Assembly: GCA_003151815.1 (NCBI GenBank) | Contig: PLYN01000055.1 | Coordinates: 1 to 48,471 of the forward strand | From: Bacteroidota bacterium | Lineage (GTDB): Bacteria > Bacteroidota > Bacteroidia > 2-12-FULL-35-15 | Reading direction: 5' to 3' | Length of the DNA: 48,471 nucleotides | Part shown: positions 33,108 through 41,433 of the stretch, piece by piece | Layout of the letters: the number at the start of each line of letters is the position of its first letter | How positions within the stretch are numbered: the stretch's first letter is position 1 | Notes under the pieces: generated by a model | Databases searched by the model: none | Told to the model about the DNA's origin: nothing | The model's input: the letters and a program-made list of their open reading frames with translations, nothing else | Position numbers and translations under genes: made by a program

Positions 33108-33971
33108 ATGAAACGCCAAAAATTTTTAATTATCGCAACTCTTCCTTTATTATTGTTTTCCTGCGTAAGCAAAAAAAAATTCCATAAACTGCAAACTGAT
33201 TATTTTAATTGCCAGTCAAATGAAAAGGTTTGTTTGACAAATGAAAAACTTTCTGAGGATAAAATAAATAAAATGTCATCAGACAATTCTGCTTTATCCG
33301 GTCAGAACAAGGTATTACAGGATCAAGTTGATTATTTAAAGAAAAATAGCAATCAGGTTTTGAGTGCATTAACAGATATGTCGGTGATGTCAAATAAACA
33401 GGCAGAGAGCGTAAAGCAGTCACTTGAAAGTTTGTCTGAAAAAGATAATTATATAAGAACATTACAATCCGCAATTTCCCGAAAGGATTCTATGAACATG
33501 GTTTTGGTAATGAATCTTAAAAGTAAATTGGCCGATGTGAACGATCAGGATATAAACATCAAAGTGGAAAAAGGTGTTGTATATATTGATATATCTGACA
33601 AGTTACTGTTTAATACCGGAAAATATAATGTTACAGAAAAGGCAAAAAACGTTCTTGGGAAAGTAGCAACAGTTCTAAATACTTACCCTGATATTGAGTT
33701 TATGGTTGAAGGTCATACCGACAATGTGCCTATTCATAATGGGTGTATGGAGGATAATTGGGATCTGAGTGTAAAACGCGCTACTTCTGTTGTTCGTTTA
33801 TTACAAAAAGATTATGGTATTACGCCATTGCGTATGACAGCTGCCGGGCATGGCGAATACCTTCCGATCGCTTCTAATGATACACCTGAAAATAGAGCCA
33901 TTAACAGAAGGACAAGGATAATTATTTTACCTCAGTTAGATCAGTTTTTTAAACTCCTGTTGAAGAAATAG
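33108..33971 (+). CDS. OmpA-family lipoprotein
   Basis: A 287-residue envelope protein that should tie the outer membrane to peptidoglycan. It has a lipoprotein signal (FLIIATLPLLLFSC, Cys19), a coiled-coil region with regular heptads (about residues 30-125), and a C-terminal OmpA domain (about 150-275) with LLFNTGKYNVTEKA, VEGHTDNVPIHNG and NRRTRIIILPQ. The architecture resembles MotB- or Pal-like anchors but lacks a TM helix. Monocistronic, divergent from the rrf2 operon. Confidence 0.92.
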   Translation: MKRQKFLIIATLPLLLFSCVSKKKFHKLQTDYFNCQSNEKVCLTNEKLSEDKINKMSSDNSALSGQNKVLQDQVDYLKKNSNQVLSALTDMSVMSNKQAESVKQSLESLSEKDNYIRTLQSAISRKDSMNMVLVMNLKSKLADVNDQDINIKVEKGVVYIDISDKLLFNTGKYNVTEKAKNVLGKVATVLNTYPDIEFMVEGHTDNVPIHNGCMEDNWDLSVKRATSVVRLLQKDYGITPLRMTAAGHGEYLPIASNDTPENRAINRRTRIIILPQLDQFFKLLLKK

Positions 33972-33980
33972 TTTTTAAAA

Positions 33981-34066
33981 ATAGACAGTAGACAAATAAA
34001 AAAAACAGACAAATTTTAAATTGTCTACTTTTTTTATTGTCTTCTGAATTCTATCTTCTGTCTTCT
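33981..34066. repeat. Inverted repeat between convergent ompA-like and sulfite reductase genes
   Basis: AATAGACAGTAGACAAATAA on the left and repeated TTGTCTACTT and TCTTCTGTCTTCT units on the right form an imperfect hairpin with A/T runs. It is probably the shared terminator for the OmpA gene and the end of the sulfate operon. Confidence 0.6.
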
Positions 34067-34082
34067 CCCTTCCTTTTCCGAG

Positions 34083-36182
34083 TTATGCCAACTGATTTTC
34101 CCTGTATTTTTTTGATGTCTCAACAAATTGTTTCGCATCACTCAAAAATTTCTCAGCAAATTGTTTCGTTGGTTCATTTTCATTGATCCTTAAAACATAC
34201 GTTTTGAAATCAGTTGGGAAAGTAAACAATCCTTTTGAAACATAATGTTTATCAAAATCATTGAGAATACCGATCTGTGTGTTGCACATCACTTCCTTAT
34301 CAATTAATAGTGCTTTTGCTGTGCTAACAAAGAAACTATACGTATTATAAATGCTATCGGCATATTGCCCGGCAGCAAGTGTTTCCTTTGCCCATTCTAA
34401 TTTTTCCTCAGCTTCAAATAATAAAGTAGAAACTAGATCGATCATTACACCTGCACATTCTCCAACACCGATCGCTGTTTCAAATTGCACATCATGTCCC
34501 CAATCAATATACTCATCCGGAGTTAAGGTGGTAAGATCTTTTAACGGTTTTAACAAATTATAGAAATATTCTTTGCCTAAACGATCGTAATAATTGTTAA
34601 AATATTCTCCCTCATTACCATTGTTTTCGTAATCGTTCAAGATCATACTAAGTGCGGTAGTACCACGTTTGCTTGGTACTTTGATCACTTTGTCCGCCAT
34701 ACGTCCTTCACCATTACCCAATGTTCCGCCACCAAGTAATACTTGTAAAGCAGGAACGGTATTGGCTCCTACTTTAAGAGAACTTCCGTGAAAGCCAATA
34801 TTGGCAATAGTATGTTGTCCGCAGGCATTCATACATCCGCTGATCTTAATTTTGATATCATTATTTTTTATCATGTCAGGGAATTCATGACGAATCACTT
34901 TTTCAAGTGCTTCAGTAGCGCCTGTACTGCTTGATATACCAAGGTTACAGGTATCTGTTCCAGGGCAAGACGTAATATCAAATGTTTTGTCAAACCCGGG
35001 TTCCGCTAAGCCAATTGCTGATAATTCGGTATAAATATTCGGTAACGCTTCCTTAGGAACAAATTTTAAAATCAGTCCCTGGTTGATGGTCACCCGTATA
35101 TCGTCTGCCGCATATTTTTTTACGATATCGGCAAGTTTGCGTGCTCTCTCCGTTTTAAGATCTCCGTTTATTACTTTTAAACAAACCGCATAATAACCTT
35201 TTTGTTTTTGTTCAAACACGCTGGTCTCCAACCAAAGATCGTAAGCTGCCTTATCTTTTATTTCAACAGGTGTGGTTACAACATTGGTTGGTGGCTCCGT
35301 TTGTTTGTAGTTTTTGTAATCTATCTTGAACGATTTTACTTTATTAGCTGTTTTTTCTTTCTCTACCAATTCCATAAAAGAGTCATAGCCTATTTTGTTG
35401 ATCAAAAATTTCATACGGGCTTTACTACGTGTGTTACGCTCACCATGACGATCGAATACACGCAACGATGCTTCAATAAATGGTATGATCAGATCTTCGC
35501 CTAAAAACTCATAAGCTGTTTTTGCTAAAAATGGTTGGCTACCCAATCCGCCACCAACAAGCACTTTGAAGCCTCGTACTTCAGCACCATTCTCGATTTT
35601 TAATTTTGGAATGAAGCCAAAGTCATGCATATACGTGAGTGCAGTATCGCTTTCGCTGGAGGAGAACGCAATTTTAATTTTACGTCCCATATCCTGACAA
35701 ATAGGATTACGCAAGAAATATTCAAATACGGCATGTGCATATGGACACACATCAAACGCTTCATTCGGATCAATTCCTGCATTGTATGATGCAGTAACAT
35801 TTCTTACCGTATTTCCACACGCTTCACGTAATGTGATATTGTCTTTCTCCAATTCTGCCCATAGTTCAGGGGTACGTTCCAAACTCACGTAATGTATTTG
35901 AATATCCTGACGGGTAGTTAAATGTAAATTTTTTATTGCGTATTCATCGGATACATCGGAGATCTTCAGCATTTGTTTCACCGACATTTTCCCGTAAGGC
36001 AATTTGATACGGATCATCTGAACGCCTTGTTGACGTTGACCATAAACACCTCTTGCCAAACGCAGACTTCTGAATTTTTCTGAATCCAATGTGCCATCTC
36101 TAAATAGGCGGATGGATTTTTCCAATTGTATAATGTCTTTTTCTACAATTGGATTTTCTAATTCTGTTCTGAAACTTTGCAT
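34083..36182 (-). CDS. Ferredoxin-dependent sulfite/nitrite reductase with C-terminal HEPN-like extension
   Basis: Reduces sulfite to sulfide with six electrons on a coupled siroheme-[4Fe-4S] centre. The 699 residues contain two half-repeats (about 40-270 and 310-545), cluster ligands Cys406, Cys412, Cys450 and Cys454 (SCPGTDTCNLG and GCMNACGQH), and the siroheme Arg-rich patch LHLTTRQDIQIHY. Operon context with cysHDN argues for sulfite rather than nitrite. Residues about 580-699 are extra: an all-helical segment (EAEEKLEWAKETLAAGQYAD, then YSFFVSTAKALL) resembling a HEPN domain. It is the last gene of the operon. Confidence 0.92.
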   Translation of the reverse strand: MQSFRTELENPIVEKDIIQLEKSIRLFRDGTLDSEKFRSLRLARGVYGQRQQGVQMIRIKLPYGKMSVKQMLKISDVSDEYAIKNLHLTTRQDIQIHYVSLERTPELWAELEKDNITLREACGNTVRNVTASYNAGIDPNEAFDVCPYAHAVFEYFLRNPICQDMGRKIKIAFSSSESDTALTYMHDFGFIPKLKIENGAEVRGFKVLVGGGLGSQPFLAKTAYEFLGEDLIIPFIEASLRVFDRHGERNTRSKARMKFLINKIGYDSFMELVEKEKTANKVKSFKIDYKNYKQTEPPTNVVTTPVEIKDKAAYDLWLETSVFEQKQKGYYAVCLKVINGDLKTERARKLADIVKKYAADDIRVTINQGLILKFVPKEALPNIYTELSAIGLAEPGFDKTFDITSCPGTDTCNLGISSSTGATEALEKVIRHEFPDMIKNNDIKIKISGCMNACGQHTIANIGFHGSSLKVGANTVPALQVLLGGGTLGNGEGRMADKVIKVPSKRGTTALSMILNDYENNGNEGEYFNNYYDRLGKEYFYNLLKPLKDLTTLTPDEYIDWGHDVQFETAIGVGECAGVMIDLVSTLLFEAEEKLEWAKETLAAGQYADSIYNTYSFFVSTAKALLIDKEVMCNTQIGILNDFDKHYVSKGLFTFPTDFKTYVLRINENEPTKQFAEKFLSDAKQFVETSKKYRENQLA

Positions 36183-36214
36183 GGTATTTATATCTTAATT
36201 TTTATTTATCCTGG

Positions 36215-36240
36215 TTCCCCTCTCCAAAAGATAGGGGAGC
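36215..36240. repeat. GC-rich palindromic repeat, short copy
   Basis: TTCCCCTCTCCAAAAGATAG followed by GGGAG; a decayed short copy of the family found at 13784 and in polA. It lies in the gap between the ferredoxin and sulfite reductase genes. Confidence 0.6.
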
Positions 36241-36250
36241 GAGCGTTGGT

Positions 36251-36601
36251 CTATTCAATATGTAAGGTACCTTTTTTTGCCAATAATTCTTCTTTACTTT
36301 CACGCCAGTTCTCATCATCAACACAGCAGTCTACCGGACAAACAGCAGCACATTGCGGCTCATCATGAAAGCCAACACATTCTGTGCATTTATCCGACAC
36401 GATGTAATAAAGATCCATCGACACGGGTGTTTCCGGAGCATCAGCATCAACAGTTAATCCGCTTTTTGACGTGAACATTCCTTTTACAGTTGTTCCATCA
36501 GAAAAACGCCATTCGCTGCCACCTTCATATATCGCATTGTTCGGACATTCAGGCTCACAAGCTCCACAATTTATACATTCCTCTGTTATTTTAATCGCCA
36601 T
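36251..36601 (-). CDS. 4Fe-4S dicluster ferredoxin
   Basis: A 116-residue electron carrier. The first cluster motif is [12 protein letters not shown] (residues 9-20), the second [18 protein letters not shown], with an 8-residue insertion between its second and third Cys, as in Alvin-type 2[4Fe-4S] ferredoxins. It also has an unusual loop between the motifs (about residues 28-68). Position directly before the sulfite reductase gene suggests it is the low-potential donor to that enzyme. Confidence 0.94.
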   Translation of the reverse strand: MAIKITEECINCGACEPECPNNAIYEGGSEWRFSDGTTVKGMFTSKSGLTVDADAPETPVSMDLYYIVSDKCTECVGFHDEPQCAAVCPVDCCVDDENWRESKEELLAKKGTLHIE

Positions 36602-36639
36602 TTTATTCTTGTTTTAAAATATCTATTTCCTATCCTTAT

Positions 36640-36688
36640 CTAACCACCAAAATATAACCTATACTATGTTGCTATGTGGTTAATTTTT
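36640..36688. repeat. CTATGTGG-type repeat between the two ferredoxin genes
   Basis: AACCACC at about 36641 and GTGGTT at about 36676 are inverted, with ACTATGTTGCTATGTGG units between. It can form a hairpin followed by a T run on the plus strand, whereas the operon is transcribed from the minus strand. Confidence 0.45.
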
Positions 36689-36693
36689 TTTGA

Positions 36694-37011
36694 TTAAGGA
36701 ATCAAAATTTTAATATCCTTTAATTTTTTATTTAATTTTATTTGACATGATAACCTTGAATTATCATAGATCACAGGTAATGTTTCTAAGATCGCAAATT
36801 CATCATCACTTTGCTCATCCAGTGATGGTGAGCACTCTAGCACCCGTACATGACAAGTTGCACACAAAGCTAATCCTCCGCAAGTTCCTTCAATTTGTTC
36901 ATAGTCATTTGCATTTAAAAATTCCATCAGGTTTAAACCCATATCATTGGGAACTTCCAGAACTACTTCTTCATCATTATGAACTATGGTCAATTTTATA
37001 TCTTTTTCCAT
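36694..37011 (-). CDS. [2Fe-2S] ferredoxin (adrenodoxin type)
   Basis: A 105-residue ferredoxin with the ligand pattern C-x5-C-x2-C (CGGLALCATC) and a distal Cys (RLSCQIKL), as in adrenodoxin/ISC-type proteins. It starts 3 bases after the stop of the FNR gene, so it is co-translated with its likely reductase and should accept electrons from it. Confidence 0.94.
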   Translation of the reverse strand: MEKDIKLTIVHNDEEVVLEVPNDMGLNLMEFLNANDYEQIEGTCGGLALCATCHVRVLECSPSLDEQSDDEFAILETLPVIYDNSRLSCQIKLNKKLKDIKILIP

Positions 37012-37014
37012 TTT

Positions 37015-38025
37015 TTAAAAGGCTGAAACACCACTTACTGTTGTATATTTCATTGTGTATTTTGCTTCCGGATTAATGTATTTATAAGCGCTGTGAGCCA
37101 TCAATGCCGCTTCGTGGAAACCACATAAAATTAATTTTAATTTATTTTTATACGTGTTGATATCACCAATGGCATAAATTCCCGGGATGTTGGTTGAGTA
37201 GTCATCCGTATTTACTTCAATTGCATTTTTTTCGATGTTCAAACCCCAGTTTCCTATTGGTCCTAACTTTGGACTTAATCCGAAAAGTGGAATTAAATTA
37301 TCCGCATCAATTTTTTGAATCTCATTTGTTTTTGTATTTAAAACAGTTACGATATCCAAATTATCTACACCAAAAACTTCCTGCAAATTAGAGTTTAACA
37401 ATACAGTAATTTTTTTCTCTTCAGCCAATTTTAAAGCTGTATTTACGCTGTGTGGCGCCGCTCTGAATGATTCACTGCGGTGAACAAGTGTAACCTCCGC
37501 TGCAATATCAGCAAGGAAAATAGCCCAATCCAATGCGCTATCACCACCACCTGCAAGCACTACTTTTTTACCTCGATATTTTTCAGGATCAAGTATCATA
37601 TAACTAACACCTTTACCATTTTCATATTTATCAAGATTGATTACTTCAGGTTTACGTGGTTCAAAACATCCCAATCCACCTGCAATCACAATAACTTTAG
37701 CATGAATCGTTGTTCCCAAATGTGTGGAAAGAACAAAATCTTTTTCACCATTTTTTGTTAACGTTTCAATACGTTCACCAAATGTATAAGATGGTTTAAA
37801 GGGCTCTGCCTGTTTTAATAAATTATCTACCAGTTCCTGCGCTCCAACAGTGGGAAAGCCGGGAATATCATAAATAGGTTTTTTAGGATAGATCTCGGAA
37901 AGTTGTCCACCTGCCTGAGGCAAATAATCTACTAAATGGCAACGTAATTTTAATAATCCAGTTTCAAAAATTGCAAATAATCCCACCGGACCTGCACCTA
38001 TTATTGCTATATCAGTTTCTATCAT
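37015..38025 (-). CDS. Ferredoxin-NADP+ reductase (thioredoxin reductase-like type)
   Basis: A 336-residue FAD enzyme that moves electrons from NADPH to ferredoxin. The FAD motif DIAIIGAGPVGLFAIFE is at the N-terminus and the NADPH motif VVLAGGGDSALDWAIFLAD is near residue 160. The CxxC redox pair of true thioredoxin reductases is absent, which marks the TrxR-like FNR group. It is embedded in the sulfate operon with two ferredoxins, which points to supplying sulfite reductase. Confidence 0.94.
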   Translation of the reverse strand: MIETDIAIIGAGPVGLFAIFETGLLKLRCHLVDYLPQAGGQLSEIYPKKPIYDIPGFPTVGAQELVDNLLKQAEPFKPSYTFGERIETLTKNGEKDFVLSTHLGTTIHAKVIVIAGGLGCFEPRKPEVINLDKYENGKGVSYMILDPEKYRGKKVVLAGGGDSALDWAIFLADIAAEVTLVHRSESFRAAPHSVNTALKLAEEKKITVLLNSNLQEVFGVDNLDIVTVLNTKTNEIQKIDADNLIPLFGLSPKLGPIGNWGLNIEKNAIEVNTDDYSTNIPGIYAIGDINTYKNKLKLILCGFHEAALMAHSAYKYINPEAKYTMKYTTVSGVSAF

Positions 38026-38036
38026 AATCTTTTTGA

Positions 38037-38195
38037 GTTTGAAAGTTTAAAGTTTGAAAGTTCAAAGTTTAAGTACTTGGTTAATTATTCGTTATTCGTT
38101 TTTTTTAATCTATTAATCTTCATCAGCACATCATTCGTTTTAATCTTCAATCTGTAATTTTCCAATCAGCACATCAAAAAATCAGCACATCAATT
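38037..38195. repeat. Two repeat families between cysN and the FNR gene
   Basis: AGTTTAAAGTTTGAAAGTTC units lie near the FNR start (38040-38070), and CATCAGCACATCATT and ATCAGCACATCAA units lie near the cysN stop (38119-38192). The second family is the same as upstream of polA. Both are degenerate and do not code. Confidence 0.7.
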
Positions 38196-39435
38196 ATTGA
38201 ATCATACACGCTGCCACGGTCGAGTTACTTGTTTCATCGATCAATATGGCACATCCGTTTACTTTTAATTTTGTGAAAGAATCAAAAGCAATTGGTGATG
38301 CTGTTTTTATTTTCACTCTTACTAAGTCATTTAATCCGCCTTGTTCCGGCGATGGTTCCTTCACCATCGTGTTCACATCAATTTTGTATTCGATTGTTTT
38401 TACAACACTTTTAACTCTGCGACTTCCTATTTGCAATAAATATTTATTTCCAGGAACAAGCGACTGATTGCTCATCCAGCATAACACCACTTCAAAATCT
38501 TGTCCCACCTGAGGCAATTTTCCGCTATTTACGATCATATCGCCACGGCTAATATCTACATCACTTTCAAGATGAAGAACAACGCTTTGTGGCGCAAATG
38601 CTTCCTCTTGTTCAACAGAAGCAACTTCAATTTTCCTGATCCTGCTTTCTACTCCTGAAGGTAGAACAGTTATTTTATCATTCTTACGATAGATCCCACT
38701 TATAATTTTTCCTGCATACCCTCTGTAATCACGCAATTCCTCAGTTTGTGGACGAATTACAAATTGAACCGGAAACCTTGGATTCTCCAGATCAATGTCT
38801 TCGTCGAGTTTTACGTTCTCTAAATATTGCAACAATGTTTCTCCTTTATACCAGACAAGTTTTTGTGATCTGTCTACAATGTTATCGCCCTTTTTAGCGC
38901 TGATGGGAATGAAAGTTACTTTTTTAATTCCTATTAATGCGGCAGCCTTTTCGTAATCACTTACAATTTTAGTATAAACCTCCTCCGAATAATTTACCAG
39001 ATCCATTTTGTTTACAGTAACCACAATGTGTTTTATTCCAAGCAAAAATGCGATGATCGAATGACGTTTGGTTTGTTCTACAACACCGTTTTCAGCATCG
39101 ATCAAAATAATTGCAAGGTCCGAATTAGACGCTCCTGTCACCATGTTCCGGGTATATTGAATATGTCCCGGTGCATCTGCAATGATAAACTTTCTGGTTG
39201 GCGTTGAAAAATATTTATAAGCAACATCAATCGTGATCCCTTGTTCACGCTCAGCACGTAACCCGTCAGTAAGTAGGGCCAGATCAATTTCGCCCTCTTC
39301 CATATTTTTGCTTTGTTTCTCGATCGCCTTCAGTTGATCTATCATGATCGATTTGCTATCATGCAGCAAACGACCTATCAATGTGCTTTTCCCATCATCA
39401 ACACTCCCGGCGGTTATAAATCTTAATATATCCAT
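38194..39435 (-). CDS. cysN: Sulfate adenylyltransferase GTPase subunit
   Basis: With CysD it makes adenosine 5'-phosphosulfate (APS) from sulfate and ATP, driven by GTP hydrolysis. The 413-residue EF-Tu-like protein shows the P-loop GSVDDGKST (residues 10-18), DAPGH and NKMD. There is no C-terminal APS kinase domain and no cysC nearby, so sulfate should enter at the APS level, in line with the CysH type. Shorter than E. coli CysN, normal for this phylum. Confidence 0.96.
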   Translation of the reverse strand: MDILRFITAGSVDDGKSTLIGRLLHDSKSIMIDQLKAIEKQSKNMEEGEIDLALLTDGLRAEREQGITIDVAYKYFSTPTRKFIIADAPGHIQYTRNMVTGASNSDLAIILIDAENGVVEQTKRHSIIAFLLGIKHIVVTVNKMDLVNYSEEVYTKIVSDYEKAAALIGIKKVTFIPISAKKGDNIVDRSQKLVWYKGETLLQYLENVKLDEDIDLENPRFPVQFVIRPQTEELRDYRGYAGKIISGIYRKNDKITVLPSGVESRIRKIEVASVEQEEAFAPQSVVLHLESDVDISRGDMIVNSGKLPQVGQDFEVVLCWMSNQSLVPGNKYLLQIGSRRVKSVVKTIEYKIDVNTMVKEPSPEQGGLNDLVRVKIKTASPIAFDSFTKLKVNGCAILIDETSNSTVAACMIQ

Positions 39436-39446
39436 TTTTTAAAAAA

Positions 39447-39530
39447 TTATTGATTTGTTGATTTGGAGAATGGGAGAATTTTATTAAACTCTCTATTTCT
39501 CCATTTCTTTAATTCTCTATTTCTTTTTGT
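39447..39530. repeat. Inverted GGAGAATGGGAGAA repeat between cysD and cysN
   Basis: GATTTGGAGAATGGGAGAAT (39458-39477) is mirrored by CTCTATTTCTCCATTTC units at 39490-39527. It is the same family as the rfbA-MMPL gap. Confidence 0.65.
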
Positions 39531-40441
39531 TAAAAGTACCCGCCTTTTTTTCTGTCTTCCATTGCAGCTTCCGAAACCTGGTCATCAATGCGTGTTTGAC
39601 CGCGTTCAGAAGTTTTAGTAATGATAATATTACTGATAATATCTTCTATCGTAGTAGCATCCGATTCTACTGCTGCTGTACAAGTCATGTCACCAACAGT
39701 ACGGTATCTGACTTTTCTTTTGCTGATCTTATCTCCCGCTTCAATTTTAATAAAATCATTTACGAACATCAATTGTCCATTGTAATCAAGTACTTCACGC
39801 TCATGCGAGAAATAAATGGAAGGCAATTCAATTTTTTCGCGAAGGATATAATTCCAGATATCAAGTTCCGTCCAGTTGCTGATAGGGAATACTCTCACGT
39901 TTTCACCTTGATGTATTTTACCGTTGTATGTATTCCATAGTTCAGGTCTTTGAAGCTTAGGATCCCATTGTCCGAATTCATTTCTAACAGAAAATATTCT
40001 TTCTTTTGCTCTTGCTTTTTCTTCGTCTCTTCGCGCTCCGCCAAGGCAAGCATCAAAACCAAATTCCTCAATTGTTTCAAGCAACGTAAATGTTTGAAGT
40101 CCGTTTCTGCTTGGGAATTTACCTTTTGTCTCCGTCAGATTTTGACGTTTTATAGTATCTTCTACACTACGCACAATTAATTTCTCGCCTAATTTTTTTG
40201 CAAGATAATCTCTGAAATCAAGGGCTTCCTGAAAATTGTGACCGGTATCAATGTGTACCAAAGGGAATGGAAATTTGCCCGGGCGAAATGCTTTTAAAGC
40301 AAGGTGAACCATTACAATCGAATCTTTACCACCTGAAAAAAGCATGGCAGGTTTTTCAAATTGTCCTGCTACTTCACGCATAATGTGAATCGACTCGGAT
40401 TCCAATTGTTCTAAAAAATCTAAATGATGTTTACTCTTCAT
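39530..40441 (-). CDS. cysD: Sulfate adenylyltransferase subunit 2
   Basis: Catalytic ATP pyrophosphatase subunit of ATP sulfurylase. The PP-loop SGGKDS is at residues 36-41, with the conserved GGARRDEEKARAKERIFS stretch and LDIWNYI further on. 303 residues, ending in the typical KKGGYF. It starts at ATG and is followed by cysN after a repeat-filled gap. Confidence 0.97.
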   Translation of the reverse strand: MKSKHHLDFLEQLESESIHIMREVAGQFEKPAMLFSGGKDSIVMVHLALKAFRPGKFPFPLVHIDTGHNFQEALDFRDYLAKKLGEKLIVRSVEDTIKRQNLTETKGKFPSRNGLQTFTLLETIEEFGFDACLGGARRDEEKARAKERIFSVRNEFGQWDPKLQRPELWNTYNGKIHQGENVRVFPISNWTELDIWNYILREKIELPSIYFSHEREVLDYNGQLMFVNDFIKIEAGDKISKRKVRYRTVGDMTCTAAVESDATTIEDIISNIIITKTSERGQTRIDDQVSEAAMEDRKKGGYF

Positions 40442-40454
40442 CTGTAATTTAATT

Positions 40455-40497
40455 TTGTTTTTTCTGCGTTCATCTGCGCTATCTGCGAGCGACCTGT
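40455..40497. repeat. CTGCG-type repeat between cysH and cysD
   Basis: TTCTGCGTTCATCTGCGCTA followed by TCTGCGAG: three spaced CTGCG units, a common dispersed intergenic repeat of the phylum. No ORF. Confidence 0.5.
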
Positions 40498-40500
40498 TTT

Positions 40501-41235
40501 TTATTTTGCTCCGCCAGGAGCCGTTTGTTCATGCAATCCACATTCTTTTTTACTATCATCTTCCCACCACCAGCGTCCGGCACGGAAATCCTCACCGGTC
40601 TGAATTGCTCTGGTACAAGGCAAACATCCAATACTCACAAAACCTTTGTCTTGCAAGGTGTTGTAAGGTATATTGTTTTTTGTAACATAGGCTCTCACTT
40701 CTTCAGTTGTCCAATGCAAAATCGGATGGAACTTGATCAGTTGATGACCTTCATCCCATTCGATCATTTGCAGATCCTGACGGGCAGCCGAATGCTCTGC
40801 TCTCAATCCGGTGATCCACAGATCTTGTCCTTTCAATGCACGTTTCAGAGGTTCTACCTTTCTGATATGGCAACACAGTTTACGATTGTCAACCGATTCA
40901 TAAAAAGCATTCGGACCTTTTTCTGTTATGTAATTTTCCAGCGTTTTAAAATCCGGAGTGAATGCTTTGATCTGTGTTTTATAGCGTTCGTTGGTGCTGC
41001 TCCAAACCGAATATGTTTCCGGAAAAATGCGTCCGGTATCCAAGGTGAAAATATCAACCGCGATTTTATTTTGAAGAATAGCATGAGAGATCACCTGGTC
41101 TTCCAGACTGAAACTAGTAGAAAAAACGGTCTTTCCGGCAAACTTATCTGCTAATAATTTAACGGCAGAATCCATATCAAGCCCCTTGATCAGGCTTAAT
41201 AATTGGGGGATTTCCGATCTTATATTCGAGTTCAT
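40501..41235 (-). CDS. cysH: Assimilatory APS reductase (CysH family, [4Fe-4S] type)
   Basis: Reduces adenylyl sulfate to sulfite in the cytoplasm. The 244-residue protein has the Cys pairs Cys121-Cys122 and Cys204/Cys207 (GCLPC) that bind a [4Fe-4S] cluster, and the catalytic ECGLH with Cys232. These cluster cysteines mark the APS-using form, in agreement with the lack of an APS kinase. It is the first gene of the operon. Its expression is predicted to depend on the upstream leader peptide and terminator. Confidence 0.95.
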   Translation of the reverse strand: MNSNIRSEIPQLLSLIKGLDMDSAVKLLADKFAGKTVFSTSFSLEDQVISHAILQNKIAVDIFTLDTGRIFPETYSVWSSTNERYKTQIKAFTPDFKTLENYITEKGPNAFYESVDNRKLCCHIRKVEPLKRALKGQDLWITGLRAEHSAARQDLQMIEWDEGHQLIKFHPILHWTTEEVRAYVTKNNIPYNTLQDKGFVSIGCLPCTRAIQTGEDFRAGRWWWEDDSKKECGLHEQTAPGGAK

Positions 41236-41254
41236 TTTATGTTCTTATTAATGT

Positions 41255-41285
41255 AAAAAACCCTTCGGTCTACCGAAGGGTTTTT
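41255..41285 (-). terminator. Intrinsic terminator in the cysH leader (attenuator)
   Basis: In the transcript, CCCTTCGG (41280-41273) pairs with CCGAAGGG (41268-41261) around a 4-base loop, extended by A/T pairs and followed by six U. It ends 20 bases before the cysH ATG, so it cannot be a terminator for any gene other than by blocking entry into the operon. A competing pairing is described under the antiterminator entry. Confidence 0.9.
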
Positions 41286-41333
41286 ATTATGTGATGAGTT
41301 AACTATTCAATTCATTATAATAAACGCCCTTCG
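41274..41333 (-). promoter_or_regulatory. Predicted antiterminator pairing
   Basis: Leader RNA segment CGAAGGG (41333-41327) is exactly complementary to CCCUUCG (41280-41274), the 5' arm of the terminator. Two bases further, UUUAUUAU (41324-41317) is exactly complementary to AUAAUAAA (41290-41283). The result is 15 base pairs with a 2x2 internal loop, mutually exclusive with the terminator. The first strand lies inside the leader ORF near its stop codon. Confidence 0.75.
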
Positions 41334-41392
41334 CTGTTATACACAGCATTATTCATTTTACAACACTTCTTATTTTGAATACTTAAGTTCAT
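41315..41392 (-). CDS. Cysteine leader peptide of the sulfate assimilation operon
   Basis: A 25-residue ORF, MNLSIQNKKCCKMNNAVYN then SEGRLL, starting at ATG 41392 and ending with TAA at 41315-41317. A weak AGAAGA Shine-Dalgarno-like run precedes it. Codons 10 and 11 (41365-41360) are tandem UGU UGU, the control codons expected if the ribosome senses Cys-tRNA. Codons 20-25 contain the antiterminator strand. A second in-frame ATG (41356) follows the Cys codons and would bypass the sensing step. No homology is claimed; the case rests on arrangement and base pairing. Confidence 0.72.
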   Translation of the reverse strand: MNLSIQNKKCCKMNNAVYNSEGRLL

Positions 41393-41433
41393 TGTCGATC
41401 TTCTTTTAAAATTCTATTAATGGATTTGGACTA

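Noticed and set aside
40525-41154. 209-codon plus-strand ORF opposite cysH
   Set aside because: Lies entirely antisense to a clear cysH and has no domain signal; Cys/Phe-rich composition is what antisense of this gene gives.
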